Positions 42,437-51,283 of a DNA stretch of 64,000 bases are shown piece by piece. The position numbers and the translations under genes were made by a program. A model generated the notes under the pieces. It saw nothing but the letters and a program-made list of their open reading frames with translations, had not been told where the DNA came from and ran no database searches. Source of the DNA: Chitinophaga vietnamensis. GTDB lineage: Bacteria > Bacteroidota > Bacteroidia > Chitinophagales > Chitinophagaceae. The stretch is taken from positions 62,001 through 126,000 of the forward strand of contig NZ_CABHMS010000012.1 in NCBI RefSeq assembly GCF_902167635.1, in the 5' to 3' direction. Numbering within the stretch: position 1 is the first letter of the stretch; each line of letters begins with the position of its first letter.

Positions 42437-43843
42437 TTAGTTCAGTTCAGGTAATAATTGTGACAGGCTATTGTTGGCGTAGGCGGCCCTGAACAGGGCT
42501 TTCCAGGCAGCATCGCGGGTTTGCACCAGGTCTGTTTCTGCGCGGTTGAGCACAAACAGTGCGTTGGTAACCTCGATGATGTTGGTTAAGCCGGCTTTAT
42601 ACAACGCCATTTTCTGTACGGCGGCAGCACGGGCGGCGCCCAGCTGCAAGGGCAGCTCTTTCAGTTTATCCCTTGACGTTAGTATGTCGGCGCGCGACTG
42701 CTGCAGGAGCCCGTCGAGCGTGTTACGCGTGGTTTCCAGGTCGTGTTGTGCGGCGGCTGATTTGTAGCGTTGCACCGCGAGCTTGTCGCGCGTGTGTTTG
42801 ATATCCACCAGGTTGTAGGTGATGCCTACGCCGAGCAGGTAGTTACGGCGGCTGTAGCCGAGGCCGCTCCAGAGGTTCTTGTCGTAGTAATCATTGAAAG
42901 ATCCGCTGGAACCGCGCATCCATCCGGCGGCGAGCAGGCTCACTTTAGGCAGATCCTTTTTGCGGATCACCTTTTCTTCTGCGCGCTGGCGCTGGTAAAG
43001 CGCTTCATAGTATTGCAGCATGGGATGACTGCTCATGGCAGTATCCATGGTATCGCCGGCGTTCAGCATCCCGATGAGGCGGGCGCCGTTGGCCGTGTCC
43101 GGGCGTACCAGCGCGGTATCCAGGCCGGTGAGCGTAGCAAGATGAATGCGTACCTGGTTGTACTGGTTGATCACATCGAGGAGGTTTAGCCTTGCTTTGG
43201 ACAGCTCTGCTGCCGCGATGGCGCTGTCTACGCCAGGTTTGAGGCCATGCAATACGATGGCGGTAACGGCCCGCTGTACTTCTGCCGTACGGCGGATATT
43301 ATCTTCCTGTATCTTCCTTAATTCGTATAGGCGTAACAGTTCGAGATAGTCCTGTATAACGGTGGCGGTAAGCTGGTTGGCGGTATTGTCCAGGTCGGCC
43401 TGTTCTGCGTGCAGCGCGGATTGCGCTGCCTGCCGCTGGCTGCCATAGGCGCCGAAGTTGTAGATCTCCCATTGCATTTCTGCCATCGCGATGTTGCCGC
43501 TCATCAGCTGATCACTGTTGTTGGCACGGATACCGCCGGAGGTAGAGGGGATCATGCCCATGGTAAAATAAGATCCATAGATACCGTTGTCGGTACCGGC
43601 GTTCACTTGTTCATGTAATTTCAATGCAGGATACCAGTTGTGTTTAACATCGGTGATCGCTGCTTCTCCGGCCTTGATCAAAGCCTGTTTCGATTGTATA
43701 GCCGGATAGTGCGCCAGCGTGAGCGCAATCGCCTGGTGCAGGGAAAGGCTGTCTGCCACCGGCTTTGCAAAGAGTGCCGTGCAGGATATCACACCTAGTG
43801 ATAGCAGCATAAGCCCCCTCTTTGCGAAGGTATGCATGTTCAT
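42437..43843 (-). CDS. TolC-family outer membrane channel protein
   Basis: This 468-residue protein forms the outer membrane exit duct for the adjacent RND pump. It has a signal peptide (residues 1-28) and two TolC-type OEP repeats (roughly residues 35-235 and 260-460), each with long coiled helices such as DSAIAAAELSKARLNLLDVI. The repeat starts LSLHQAIALTLAHYPAIQSK and the second-half feature LNRAETDLVQTRDAAWKALF are typical. It is the first clear gene of the operon, ten bases ahead of the pump gene. The start at 43843 (MNMHTFAKRG) is chosen; an in-frame ATG two codons later is equally possible. Confidence 0.92.
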   Translation of the reverse strand: MNMHTFAKRGLMLLSLGVISCTALFAKPVADSLSLHQAIALTLAHYPAIQSKQALIKAGEAAITDVKHNWYPALKLHEQVNAGTDNGIYGSYFTMGMIPSTSGGIRANNSDQLMSGNIAMAEMQWEIYNFGAYGSQRQAAQSALHAEQADLDNTANQLTATVIQDYLELLRLYELRKIQEDNIRRTAEVQRAVTAIVLHGLKPGVDSAIAAAELSKARLNLLDVINQYNQVRIHLATLTGLDTALVRPDTANGARLIGMLNAGDTMDTAMSSHPMLQYYEALYQRQRAEEKVIRKKDLPKVSLLAAGWMRGSSGSFNDYYDKNLWSGLGYSRRNYLLGVGITYNLVDIKHTRDKLAVQRYKSAAAQHDLETTRNTLDGLLQQSRADILTSRDKLKELPLQLGAARAAAVQKMALYKAGLTNIIEVTNALFVLNRAETDLVQTRDAAWKALFRAAYANNSLSQLLPELN

Positions 43844-43913
43844 AAGTTCACATTATTTAACGGGCCCCGCAGGTTGCGGCGCGTCAGAAAAGAAAAAAGA
43901 CAGGTTCGTGAGA

Positions 43914-44276
43914 TCAGGCTATGGGCGGGCCTCTCCAGCTGCGGAGCGGTATAGGTACATGGAGATACCTGTTTTGATGATATCCTTTGCGGGTGCGTTG
44001 TACGTAGATAAAACGATTGCGGCAGGTGGTGACAGTAACGGCGCAGGCCTGGTCGTTATAGTCGTTGATGCCTACCGGACGGCGTTTGAATTTCTCGACG
44101 GTCTGGCGATAGCGCGCCTGTGGTTTTATTGCCGGAACAGGATGGCCATAAGCCAGTGAGGAAGATAAAGCGGGAAGATGATACGGCGTACTGGTAGCAA
44201 CACCATGACCTTCCTGCGAAAGAGGCAGGATAAATACGGTGATGAGTACCAGGAATATTTGCCGCAATAACCTCAA
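43914..44276 (-). CDS. Possible small exported protein ahead of the efflux operon
   Basis: I do not recognise this 120-residue reading frame. It opens with a good signal-peptide-like stretch (MRLLRQIFLVLITVFILPLS, residues 1-20). The rest is basic and has two cysteines (DQACAVTVTTCRNRF). No ATG is available and TTG at 44276 would be the start. A weak -7 box, TACCTTAG on the minus strand at 44306-44299, lies upstream. It is 70 bases before the TolC gene on the same strand, as small exported proteins often are in Bacteroidota efflux operons. It could equally be non-coding; low confidence reflects the lack of a family. Confidence 0.35.
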   Translation of the reverse strand: MRLLRQIFLVLITVFILPLSQEGHGVATSTPYHLPALSSSLAYGHPVPAIKPQARYRQTVEKFKRRPVGINDYNDQACAVTVTTCRNRFIYVQRTRKGYHQNRYLHVPIPLRSWRGPPIA

Positions 44277-44363
44277 CAGAACATAAAATTTGGAGCTACT
44301 AAGGTATTCAATGATGAGTTGTTGTGTCCCTGTAGCGAGCGGATTTAAGGAGATTTTAATGTT

Positions 44364-45182
44364 TTAGAAGAAGCACACAAGGCCCAGTTCTTCCATTTTG
44401 TGCATGGCATTGGCGAGCCTGAAATCCTGCATGGACAAGCACGTGAAGGCCTGGTACTCATCGATGGCGGTGCCGGTGGCCACTATTTTCAATTCGTATT
44501 CCACCAGTTGATGGTTGACAAAGTCAAGTAGTGCTTTCGCAAAATCGGGAGCGGCGAGGATATCTTCATATGCTTCTGCGGAAGGTACTTCCAGCACGGC
44601 GCCGGCATCTTGCAGTGGCGTCAGTTCGTTGAGGGAGTAGATGCCTGTATCGGTCAGTTCCTGCCATTCAAAATCGGCCAGGTTGCCGGTATTCTGCAAG
44701 GCGAGCGAGAGCTCCTCCCAGATGCTTGAGGGATCAGGGCGTATCACTTCCGGCAGCAGGGCGATCTGCTCTTCTGCCTCATCCTCCTGGAAAATATCCA
44801 GGTAGAGCTGCGCCAGCGAATCATGGGCATTACCGAGGCCTTTCAGCTTCTCCCGGATCCGCAGCTCGCGGAGCAGGTTGTGCCATCGCAGCATCAGCTC
44901 ATCTTCATCTTCTTCCTGCATATCATCCGGTATCAGCCTGGCTTTTTCGTGCAGCTTGTAATTGTCGAGACGGTTTTTCCTTATCTGTAGCGTCTCTCCG
45001 GCGAAACTCAGCTCATAGGAAGCATGACTCAGGAAAGCCGTACCAATCAGTATCTTATCCCTGAATATCTCATGGATCACATCTTCTTTCGTATCGTAAT
45101 AAGAATTGCCGGTGTCTTTACCATAGGTGGAGGTGAGCCAGATAAAATCTTCGCGGGAGATGTTTACTGATCGGTGTGCCAT
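44364..45182 (-). CDS. Protein of unknown function
   Basis: This 272-residue soluble protein is not one I can assign. It has no signal peptide or membrane helix. The N-terminal 90 residues look alpha/beta (ISREDFIWLTSTYGKDTGNS, FLSHASYELSFAGETLQIRK). The middle is very acidic (PDDMQEEDEDELMLRW; FQEDEAEEQIALLPEV), and the last third is helical. It is transcribed alone, divergent from the aldo/keto reductase gene, with a perfect -7 box (TACTTTTG, minus strand) at 45212-45205, 23 bases before the ATG at 45182. Codon use is ordinary for the window. Confidence 0.7.
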   Translation of the reverse strand: MAHRSVNISREDFIWLTSTYGKDTGNSYYDTKEDVIHEIFRDKILIGTAFLSHASYELSFAGETLQIRKNRLDNYKLHEKARLIPDDMQEEDEDELMLRWHNLLRELRIREKLKGLGNAHDSLAQLYLDIFQEDEAEEQIALLPEVIRPDPSSIWEELSLALQNTGNLADFEWQELTDTGIYSLNELTPLQDAGAVLEVPSAEAYEDILAAPDFAKALLDFVNHQLVEYELKIVATGTAIDEYQAFTCLSMQDFRLANAMHKMEELGLVCFF

Positions 45183-45204
45183 ATAAGGATGAATGTATAA
45201 ACAA

Positions 45205-45212
45205 CAAAAGTA
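45205..45212 (-). promoter_or_regulatory. Predicted -7 element of the unknown gene ending at 44364
   Basis: The minus strand reads TACTTTTG, exact to TAnnTTTG, placing transcription about 15-18 bases before the ATG. No standard-spaced -33 TTTG is visible. Confidence 0.4.
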
Positions 45213-45254
45213 ACTAAATTACAATAGCATTTTTGGAAGTAAAAATTTAATCTT

Positions 45255-46202
45255 ATGGAAAAACGGAAACTGGGACGGTCAGGGCTGGAAGTGGCGCCCC
45301 TGGCCTTTGGCGGCAATGTATTCGGTTGGTCGGCCGATGCATCCACTTCTTTCTCCCTGCTCGATGAATTCACCGGCAACGGTTTCAACCTGGTAGATAC
45401 GGCGGATGTCTATTCCCGCTGGGCGCCGGGCAATAAAGGCGGTGAATCCGAAACGATCATTGGTCAATGGATGAAGCAGCGCGGCAACCGCAATCATGTG
45501 ATCGTTGCCACTAAAGCCGGCGCCGACATGGGCCTCGGCGATGGTAAAAATGTAAGCAAGGCCTATATCCTCAAAGCAGCGGAAGCCTCCTTAAAGCGCC
45601 TGCAAACAGACTATATTGATCTTTATCAAACGCACTACGACAACGAATCTACGCCGGTAGAAGAAACGCTGGAAGCCTATGCCGAGCTCGTAAAAGCCGG
45701 CAAAGTGCGCGCCATCGGCGCCTCTAACATGAGCGCTGCCCGCCTGCTGGAAAGTTTGCGTGCCAGCGAAAAAAATCACTATCCGCGCTACAATACCTTC
45801 CAGCCCGAATACAACCTGTACGACCGCGCCGGCTATGAAGCCGAGCTGGCAAAGATTTGCACCGACAACGAGATCGGCGTGATCAGCTACTACTCGCTGG
45901 CCAGCGGCTTCCTCAGCGGCAAATACCGCACGCCCGCAGACGTACAAAAAAGCAGCGCCCGCGGCCAGAAAGCCCTCGGCTACCTGAACGACAAAGGCCA
46001 ACGTATCCTGGCAGTACTGGATCAACTCGCCGCCAAATACAACGCTACACCAGCGGGCATCTCACTGGCATGGCTCCTCACCCGTCCCGCCATCGTAGCG
46101 CCCATTGCCAGCGCCACCAACAAAGCGCAACTGCATGAACTGATGCAGGGCGTAACATTGTCCCTCGCTCCTGAAGACGTTGCGGCGCTAAACGCCGCGT
46201 AG
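45255..46202 (+). CDS. Aldo/keto reductase
   Basis: This 315-residue NADPH-dependent oxidoreductase has the (beta/alpha)8 aldo/keto reductase fold. The opening KLGRSGLEVAPLAFGGNVFG is typical, the catalytic tyrosine is in VDTADVYSRW with the aspartate before it, the lysine in VIVATKAGADMG and the histidine in YQTHYDNESTP. It resembles general stress-type reductases of the YajO/YghZ group. The physiological substrate is unknown. The ATG at 45255 is natural. It converges on the rRNA methyltransferase-like gene across palindrome I, which starts four bases after its stop. Confidence 0.92.
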   Translation: MEKRKLGRSGLEVAPLAFGGNVFGWSADASTSFSLLDEFTGNGFNLVDTADVYSRWAPGNKGGESETIIGQWMKQRGNRNHVIVATKAGADMGLGDGKNVSKAYILKAAEASLKRLQTDYIDLYQTHYDNESTPVEETLEAYAELVKAGKVRAIGASNMSAARLLESLRASEKNHYPRYNTFQPEYNLYDRAGYEAELAKICTDNEIGVISYYSLASGFLSGKYRTPADVQKSSARGQKALGYLNDKGQRILAVLDQLAAKYNATPAGISLAWLLTRPAIVAPIASATNKAQLHELMQGVTLSLAPEDVAALNAA

Positions 46203-46205
46203 TTT

Positions 46206-46434
46206 GTCTTGCTCAGGATTATAAGGATTGAAAGGATGACCAGGATTTTTTTACTGGATTAAAAAAGATTAAAGGAGATGAACGGGAAGACCTTTACGAC
46301 GATAGCCCTTGAAGCGCTTTGAGCGCTTCAAGGGCTGGAACCTCATTGATCTCCTCTTCCATCTTCTTTAATCTTTTTTAATCCAGTAAAAAAATCCTGG
46401 TAATCCTTTCAATCCTTATAATCCTGAGCAAGAC
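46206..46434. repeat. Nested long palindrome I (69-bp arms, one mismatch)
   Basis: The arm 46206-46274 (GTCTTGCTCAGGATTATAAG...) is the reverse complement of 46366-46434 with one mismatch. Inside, AGCCCTTGAAGCGCT (46304-46318) pairs with 46322-46336 around loop TTG, the same core as palindromes A and J. The outer arm shares its first 45 bases or so, with small differences, with palindrome B. It lies between convergent genes, starting four bases after one stop and reaching the first base of the other stop. Confidence 0.92.
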
Positions 46435-47594
46435 TACCTTCTCGTGCCTTCGTACAGTTCGTACTCGAGCAGGCGGCAGTCGATGGTGCTAGTGTAGAAT
46501 TCGATGCGGCGACTGGCTTTGAGGCCGATCTTTTTGGCGAGATCGAGGTTGCCGGTGAAGATGTAGCCGTGGTAGCCGCGGCATTTTTGTTTCATGAAGT
46601 CGCCAATGCGGGCGTAGGTGGTTTCAAGGGCGGTAAGCTCTCCAAGGCGGAGGCCGTATTCCGGATTCATATATACGACACCGTTAGTACCTTCGGGCAC
46701 TTCGGTGGCGGCGAAGTCGCATACTTTGAAAGTGATCATATCATCTACGCCGGCGGCACGGGCGTTTTTGCGGGCATTCACGATGGCGGCCTCGCTGAGG
46801 TCTGTAGCGATGATGCGTAGGCCGGGCACTTCTTTGATCTGCTTTTCCAGCTCGCCACGTTCCTGGAGGTAGAGGGCGTCGTTATAGCCGCGCAGGTGCA
46901 TGAAAGCGTAGTTATCGCGGAAAAGGCCCGGACGGCTGTTAGTGGCGATCAGCGCTGCTTCAATGGCAACGGTGCCGGAGCCGCACATCGGGTTGATGAA
47001 GGGCGATTGGCGATCCCACTTGGTAGCCAGGATGGTGGCGGCGGCCAGCGCTTCCAGCATGGGCGCGCGGCCAGGTATCTTGCGGTAGCCATGACGGGCC
47101 AGCGAATCGCCGGAAGTATCGATGAACACTTCGGCATGTTCATTTTTCCAGAAGAGATGTATTACGGCGCCGGTAAGTTCCGCACCGGTAGAAGGCCGCT
47201 TACCGGTTTTCTCGCGCAAACGGTCTACCACAGCGTCTTTCACGCGCAGGTTGGCAAACATGCTGTTGTTGATGGTATCGTTGAGCACATTGCTGGTGAT
47301 AGAGAAATAGCCATCATCAGGCAAGATGGTTTCCCAGGGGTATGATTTCAGTTCGCGGTAGATATCATCTGCATCGCGGGCCTCGAATTGTTTCAGGCTG
47401 TAGAGCACCTGGCTGGCGCAACGCAGCTGCAGGTTCAAACGGATACATTCATTGATGGATGCCTGCAAGCGCACGCCTGTCACAAAAGTCTCTTCCACCG
47501 TAAAGCCCAACTCTTTTACTTCCTGTTCCAGGTACGGTGTGAGGCGCTTGTTACAAGTGATGGTAACGGCGCCGGTGGTAGTGTATAAAGCCAT
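46434..47594 (-). CDS. THUMP-domain class I SAM-dependent RNA methyltransferase (RlmL-like)
   Basis: This 386-residue enzyme resembles the N-terminal half of RlmKL, which makes m2G2445 in 23S rRNA. It has a THUMP domain (residues about 40-150) and a Rossmann methyltransferase domain with FINPMCGSGTVAIEAALIAT at about 190-209. The catalytic NPPY-type loop appears as MNPEYGLRLGE, with a glutamate in place of the second proline. RNA guanine N2-methylation is the likely reaction. The ATG at 47594 is clear. It is the last of several minus-strand genes with short gaps and ends inside palindrome I. Confidence 0.88.
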   Translation of the reverse strand: MALYTTTGAVTITCNKRLTPYLEQEVKELGFTVEETFVTGVRLQASINECIRLNLQLRCASQVLYSLKQFEARDADDIYRELKSYPWETILPDDGYFSITSNVLNDTINNSMFANLRVKDAVVDRLREKTGKRPSTGAELTGAVIHLFWKNEHAEVFIDTSGDSLARHGYRKIPGRAPMLEALAAATILATKWDRQSPFINPMCGSGTVAIEAALIATNSRPGLFRDNYAFMHLRGYNDALYLQERGELEKQIKEVPGLRIIATDLSEAAIVNARKNARAAGVDDMITFKVCDFAATEVPEGTNGVVYMNPEYGLRLGELTALETTYARIGDFMKQKCRGYHGYIFTGNLDLAKKIGLKASRRIEFYTSTIDCRLLEYELYEGTRR

Positions 47595-47613
47595 AATGGC
47601 CGCAAATTACCAA

Positions 47614-48378
47614 TTAATTCCAGATTTCGTTGGCAGCAGTGAGGATCACAGGTGCGCCATCAGTGATCATGATCGTATGTTCATGCTGTGCAACGAAGCC
47701 GCCTTTGTTGCCGGTGAGCGTCCAGCCATCTCTTTCCTGGTTGGCGAAATTGGAAGCCGTGGAAATAAATGTTTCGATGGCTACGATGCTATTGCGCTTG
47801 AAGCGGCCCCTGTTGGCAGGCTCGTAGCAGTTGAGAATATCTTCCGGCGATTCGTGCAGGCTGCGTCCAACGCCATGGCCGGCCAGGTTGCGGATCACGG
47901 TATAGCCGGATTTCCGCGCTTCTGATTCGATCAATTTGCCAACATCGCTGATGCGCACCCCGCCTTTGATCAGGTGGATGGCCTTGTGCAAAATACGTTT
48001 GGAGGTATCGATCAAAGGCTGATGACCATGCAGGTCCTGGCCCAATACAAAAGAACCGCCGTTGTCGGACCAATAGCCATCCAGTTCTGCAGACACATCT
48101 ACATTCACCAGATCGCCTTCCTGTAATATTTTATGGGAAGATGGGATACCGTGCGCGATTTCTTTGTTGACGCTGATGCAGGTCCAGCCGGGAAAGCCGT
48201 ATGTGAGCTTCGGGGCCGAGCGCGCACCGTACTGCTTTAATATCTCACCACCGTATTCATCCAGCTCTTGGGCGGTCATACCAGGTTTCGCATAGTTGCG
48301 CATTTCTTTCAGCGTTACACCTACCACTTCGCTGATGCGCTTCATTCCGTTTAACTCTGTCTCTGATGTAATCGACAT
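47614..48378 (-). CDS. map: Type I methionine aminopeptidase
   Basis: Map removes the initiator methionine from nascent proteins after deformylation. The metal-binding residues of the pita-bread fold are visible: aspartate in VNVDVSAELDGYWSDNGGSF (both metal aspartates), histidine in GHGVGRSLHESPE, and the two glutamates in AIETFIS and QHEHTIMI. At 254 residues it is a short type Ia enzyme without an N-terminal extension. It is encoded 19 bases upstream of the methyltransferase-like gene on the same strand. Its start ATG at 48378 gives MSITSETELNGMKRISEVVG. Confidence 0.96.
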   Translation of the reverse strand: MSITSETELNGMKRISEVVGVTLKEMRNYAKPGMTAQELDEYGGEILKQYGARSAPKLTYGFPGWTCISVNKEIAHGIPSSHKILQEGDLVNVDVSAELDGYWSDNGGSFVLGQDLHGHQPLIDTSKRILHKAIHLIKGGVRISDVGKLIESEARKSGYTVIRNLAGHGVGRSLHESPEDILNCYEPANRGRFKRNSIVAIETFISTASNFANQERDGWTLTGNKGGFVAQHEHTIMITDGAPVILTAANEIWN

Positions 48379-48405
48379 AATATCTTTTTTCTAAAGTTAC
48401 TGAAT

Positions 48406-49416
48406 TTACTGCGATTGCATTACAGGCTGCTCCAACAATTGTTGCAGAAGGCCGATCCGCTCTTTCACGAAACGGGGATTGAAATAGTGATGGGTATAAT
48501 CGTCGTAGGTTTCATATTGAAATTGCAGGTAACGCAGCAGTAGCATGAAACCCAAGAGTGGCAAGGCTTTCACTTCATCGTCGGAGAAACTCCTCACCTG
48601 CCGGTAATGCGTTATGAACCATTGCATGCTGTGCTGAAAATCTGCTGCTGTGATACGCTTCATGGAAAGCAACATTACATAGAAGGTATACAAACTGGCT
48701 GGATCATAGGCGAGGTAACCTTCTCCCGCAAAATCAAAATCAAAAACGGTGATGCCGTTCTGCTCATCGAAAAAGTAGTTGTGCGGGAAATAATCAAAAT
48801 GGCAATATCCCCTGCTGAAATGCTGTGGCTGCAGGGCTTCCAGGTTTCTCAACACATCGGCAGCGGCGGTTTTGAGCCATTCGTATTCCGTCGTGTAGCC
48901 GTACTCGTTAAACATGGGTTCCAGTACGCGGAGCGGCTCCCACACGGTGGTAGCTGCGGTGTATACCGGCCGCGGATAAGGGACGCGCGCATCGGCAAGG
49001 ATATTGTGCTGAAAGGCCATTTCATGTGCCAGGACTTTCAGCTGCGCATCGCTCAATATCGTTTCGCGCTGCCCTTTGGCGAAAGTGTACACCACGCCAT
49101 AGCGCCGGCCTTCCGCGGCATTGAATGCCTGGATACTGTTGCCGTGCAGGTCTTGCAGCGCATAAGAGACTTTGGCGCCTTTCTTTCGCAGGAGTTCGAG
49201 CAATGCTATTTCGCCGCTGATCTCTTCTTTAGTGCGGTGCACCGTCCGGAAAATTTTCAAGATATATTTATCCGTCTGGTTGCTGAGCATATACGTATCG
49301 CTCACGCCCCTTTGGAGGAATTTACATGATAAGCCGCTAAAGCCGTAATCCTTTTCTATCCTGTGTTTCAGGGCAACTGAGGATAAAGTGGAGTATTGGG
49401 TAGGGAACAGTTCCAT
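48406..49416 (-). CDS. Aminoglycoside phosphotransferase-like kinase family protein
   Basis: This 336-residue protein has the APH/choline kinase-type fold. The catalytic loop is GYCHFDYFPHNYFF at about residues 199-212, an H-x-D-x-x-x-x-N pattern, and the metal-binding loop ITVFDFDFAGEGY follows at about 218-230. Homologues include homoserine kinase type II and fructosamine kinase, so a small-molecule kinase is likely, but resistance to aminoglycosides should not be assumed. It lies between map and a membrane acyltransferase-like gene on the same strand with gaps of 27 and 33 bases, suggesting co-transcription. Confidence 0.82.
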   Translation of the reverse strand: MELFPTQYSTLSSVALKHRIEKDYGFSGLSCKFLQRGVSDTYMLSNQTDKYILKIFRTVHRTKEEISGEIALLELLRKKGAKVSYALQDLHGNSIQAFNAAEGRRYGVVYTFAKGQRETILSDAQLKVLAHEMAFQHNILADARVPYPRPVYTAATTVWEPLRVLEPMFNEYGYTTEYEWLKTAAADVLRNLEALQPQHFSRGYCHFDYFPHNYFFDEQNGITVFDFDFAGEGYLAYDPASLYTFYVMLLSMKRITAADFQHSMQWFITHYRQVRSFSDDEVKALPLLGFMLLLRYLQFQYETYDDYTHHYFNPRFVKERIGLLQQLLEQPVMQSQ

Positions 49417-49449
49417 TTACTATATCGAATTTTATTTTCTGCGAGATGA

Positions 49450-50562
49450 TCAGATCTTGACGATCACATTTTTGCGATACATCCAGATGATGGGCAGGAA
49501 GATGAGCAGCACGAGGAACAAAGCCGCGCCCAGCGAAGCATTCAAAGGAGATAACCAGGAGCTGAACCAGTTTTCGTATAGCCAGTGCTGTAAGGTGCCG
49601 CCGCTTATTTTGATGGTATTGAAAAGTCGTGGTACGAGACCGGAGAGCACATAAGCCGTGATGGCATTGCGTCCGAAGGCGACAAAAAAGGTCAGGTATT
49701 TTTTTCTTCTCTGTACATCGATGAGCCAGTAACAGGCAGCGAGGGCCATGGTGGCCAATCCGCCGGTGTATAACACAAAGGAGCTGGTCCAGAGGGATTT
49801 ATTGATCGGGAAGAAAGTATCCCAGATAAGCGCCAGTATCACGGCGGCGAATCCATATACGAACATCCAGGTTACTTTTACCGCATCATCGCGGTCTTTG
49901 CGGCGCAGCCAGGCGCCAACGAGCACGCCAAAGAGGCCGGTGCTTATAGCTGGGACGGTGCTGAGCAAGCCTTCCGGATCCCAGGTTTTGCTTTGCGCCC
50001 AAAGGTGCGCCGGTGTGAAAACGAGGCGGTCGATCCATGCAGCGAGATTAGTTTCCGGCTCCATATTGGGAGCGCCTGTGCCAGGCACTGGCACAACATT
50101 CATCAGCAGATAATAGATCACCAGCAGGCTGCCGAAGATCCATATCTGCGTGCGGCGACTGGTTTTAATAAAGAGAATAGCACAGATGGCAAACACCACC
50201 CCTATGCGCTGTAATACGCCAGGGAAGCGGAGATGCGCAAAGTCCCAGGAAAACATGATCCTTAACAACAGGCCCAGGCCAATGATGATCAATGCACGCC
50301 GTAAGGCCTGCAAGATAAGACGCCGGTGTTGTGAAGTATCTTCGCGGCGCGTACCCAATGCATACGGGATCGATACGCCTGCGATGAAAAGGAAGAAAGG
50401 AAAAATAAGGTCAGTGGGCGTACAGCCATTCCATTTGCTGTGCTCCAAAGGTGCATACACATGGTTCCAGTCGCCGGGGTTATTCACCATGATCATGGCG
50501 GCTACAGTTACACCCCGAAAAAAATCCAGCGATAATAATCTTGCAGTAACGGGTTTAGTCAT
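49450..50562 (-). CDS. HGSNAT-like (DUF5009) membrane acyltransferase family protein
   Basis: This 370-residue protein has about ten membrane helices and belongs to the heparan-alpha-glucosaminide N-acetyltransferase/YeiB-like group. The first helix carries RLLSLDFFRGVTVAAMIMVN, and the nearby LIFPFFLFIAGVSIPYAL is the family hallmark. Related human HGSNAT acetylates glucosamine across the lysosomal membrane, but a bacterial substrate is not known; N-acetylglucosamine handling is a guess. The ATG at 50562 places the hallmark at residue 10; a longer frame from 50658 starts with a poor extension. Palindrome J lies just upstream. Confidence 0.88.
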   Translation of the reverse strand: MTKPVTARLLSLDFFRGVTVAAMIMVNNPGDWNHVYAPLEHSKWNGCTPTDLIFPFFLFIAGVSIPYALGTRREDTSQHRRLILQALRRALIIIGLGLLLRIMFSWDFAHLRFPGVLQRIGVVFAICAILFIKTSRRTQIWIFGSLLVIYYLLMNVVPVPGTGAPNMEPETNLAAWIDRLVFTPAHLWAQSKTWDPEGLLSTVPAISTGLFGVLVGAWLRRKDRDDAVKVTWMFVYGFAAVILALIWDTFFPINKSLWTSSFVLYTGGLATMALAACYWLIDVQRRKKYLTFFVAFGRNAITAYVLSGLVPRLFNTIKISGGTLQHWLYENWFSSWLSPLNASLGAALFLVLLIFLPIIWMYRKNVIVKI

Positions 50563-50607
50563 ATAAAGGTTGATATCCGCTAAATATAGAAAAAAAAATT
50601 TGCCTGG

Positions 50608-50773
50608 ACCAGGATTAAACGGATTAATAAGATTACCCTGATTTAACGCGAAGATCAACGAGGTTCAAGCCCTTGAAGCGCTTTGAGCGCTTCAAGGGCT
50701 TCTTCGCTTAAATCCGCCACCAGCGATCTTCGCGTTAAATCAGGGTAATCTTATAAATCCGTTTAATCCTGGT
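50608..50773. repeat. Nested long palindrome J (49-bp arms, one mismatch)
   Basis: The arm 50608-50656 is the reverse complement of 50725-50773 with one mismatch. The core AAGCCCTTGAAGCGCT (50667-50682) pairs with 50686-50701 around loop TTG. Its outer module, ACCAGGATTAAACGGATTAA, is shared with palindrome A, and both contain a GCGAAGATC segment. The right arm ends one base before the stop complement of the next gene. Flanking genes are in tandem, so it sits between a stop and a start region. Confidence 0.92.
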
Positions 50774-50774
50774 C

Positions 50775-51263
50775 TCATTTGAATTGTTGCGCGATATACT
50801 TGCAATAGTCCGCGTACTGCGCCTGTTGTGACGGCGGATAGGTGATCATCACCGTTTGCCATACCCAGGTATTTTTGCCGGTATCTCCGGGATAGCTGAT
50901 CTTCCTCTTCAATGTTTTCCGGTACACGATATTACCATCTCTGTTAGTGCCGGACATGATCAGGTAATCTGGTTTGATCACTTTATACGCTACCTTGAGG
51001 TCAAAGGCATAGTCTTCAAACTGCTGACTGGTGGTAGTTCCTGTCTCTTCAAGCACAAGGGAGCCGTAGGTGATGATCTCGGCCTGACCATCTTTGGCGA
51101 CGAACTTTCTGCCATCGCCATTAAAGGATTCGGGTTGTGCAGTAAAATCTTTCGGGTACAACATGCTGATATGAAAACGCGCGTTGAAATAGTTGTTATA
51201 CTGCTGGGCCAACAACGGAACTGCGAAGAGCAAGGCAGCGATCAATGAATATAATTTCCTCAT
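50775..51263 (-). CDS. Exported protein of unknown function
   Basis: This 162-residue protein starts with a signal peptide (MRKLYSLIAALLFAVPLLAQ, residues 1-20). The mature part begins QQYNNYFNARFHISMLYPKD and has mixed beta character with paired tyrosines and lysines (YKVIKPDYLIMSGTNRDGNI). It looks like a small periplasmic beta protein, perhaps related to lipid- or stress-associated PsbP-like folds, but this is not secure. The ATG at 51263 was preferred because it gives the signal peptide; an upstream frame extension lacks it. It follows the DUF4349 gene by 20 bases on the same strand. Confidence 0.65.
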   Translation of the reverse strand: MRKLYSLIAALLFAVPLLAQQYNNYFNARFHISMLYPKDFTAQPESFNGDGRKFVAKDGQAEIITYGSLVLEETGTTTSQQFEDYAFDLKVAYKVIKPDYLIMSGTNRDGNIVYRKTLKRKISYPGDTGKNTWVWQTVMITYPPSQQAQYADYCKYIAQQFK

Positions 51264-51283
51264 AGGAGTAAAGATAATTTTTT

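Noticed and set aside
48406-49416. Aminoglycoside resistance gene
   Set aside because: The fold is shared by many metabolic kinases and the chromosomal, housekeeping setting gives no support for resistance.
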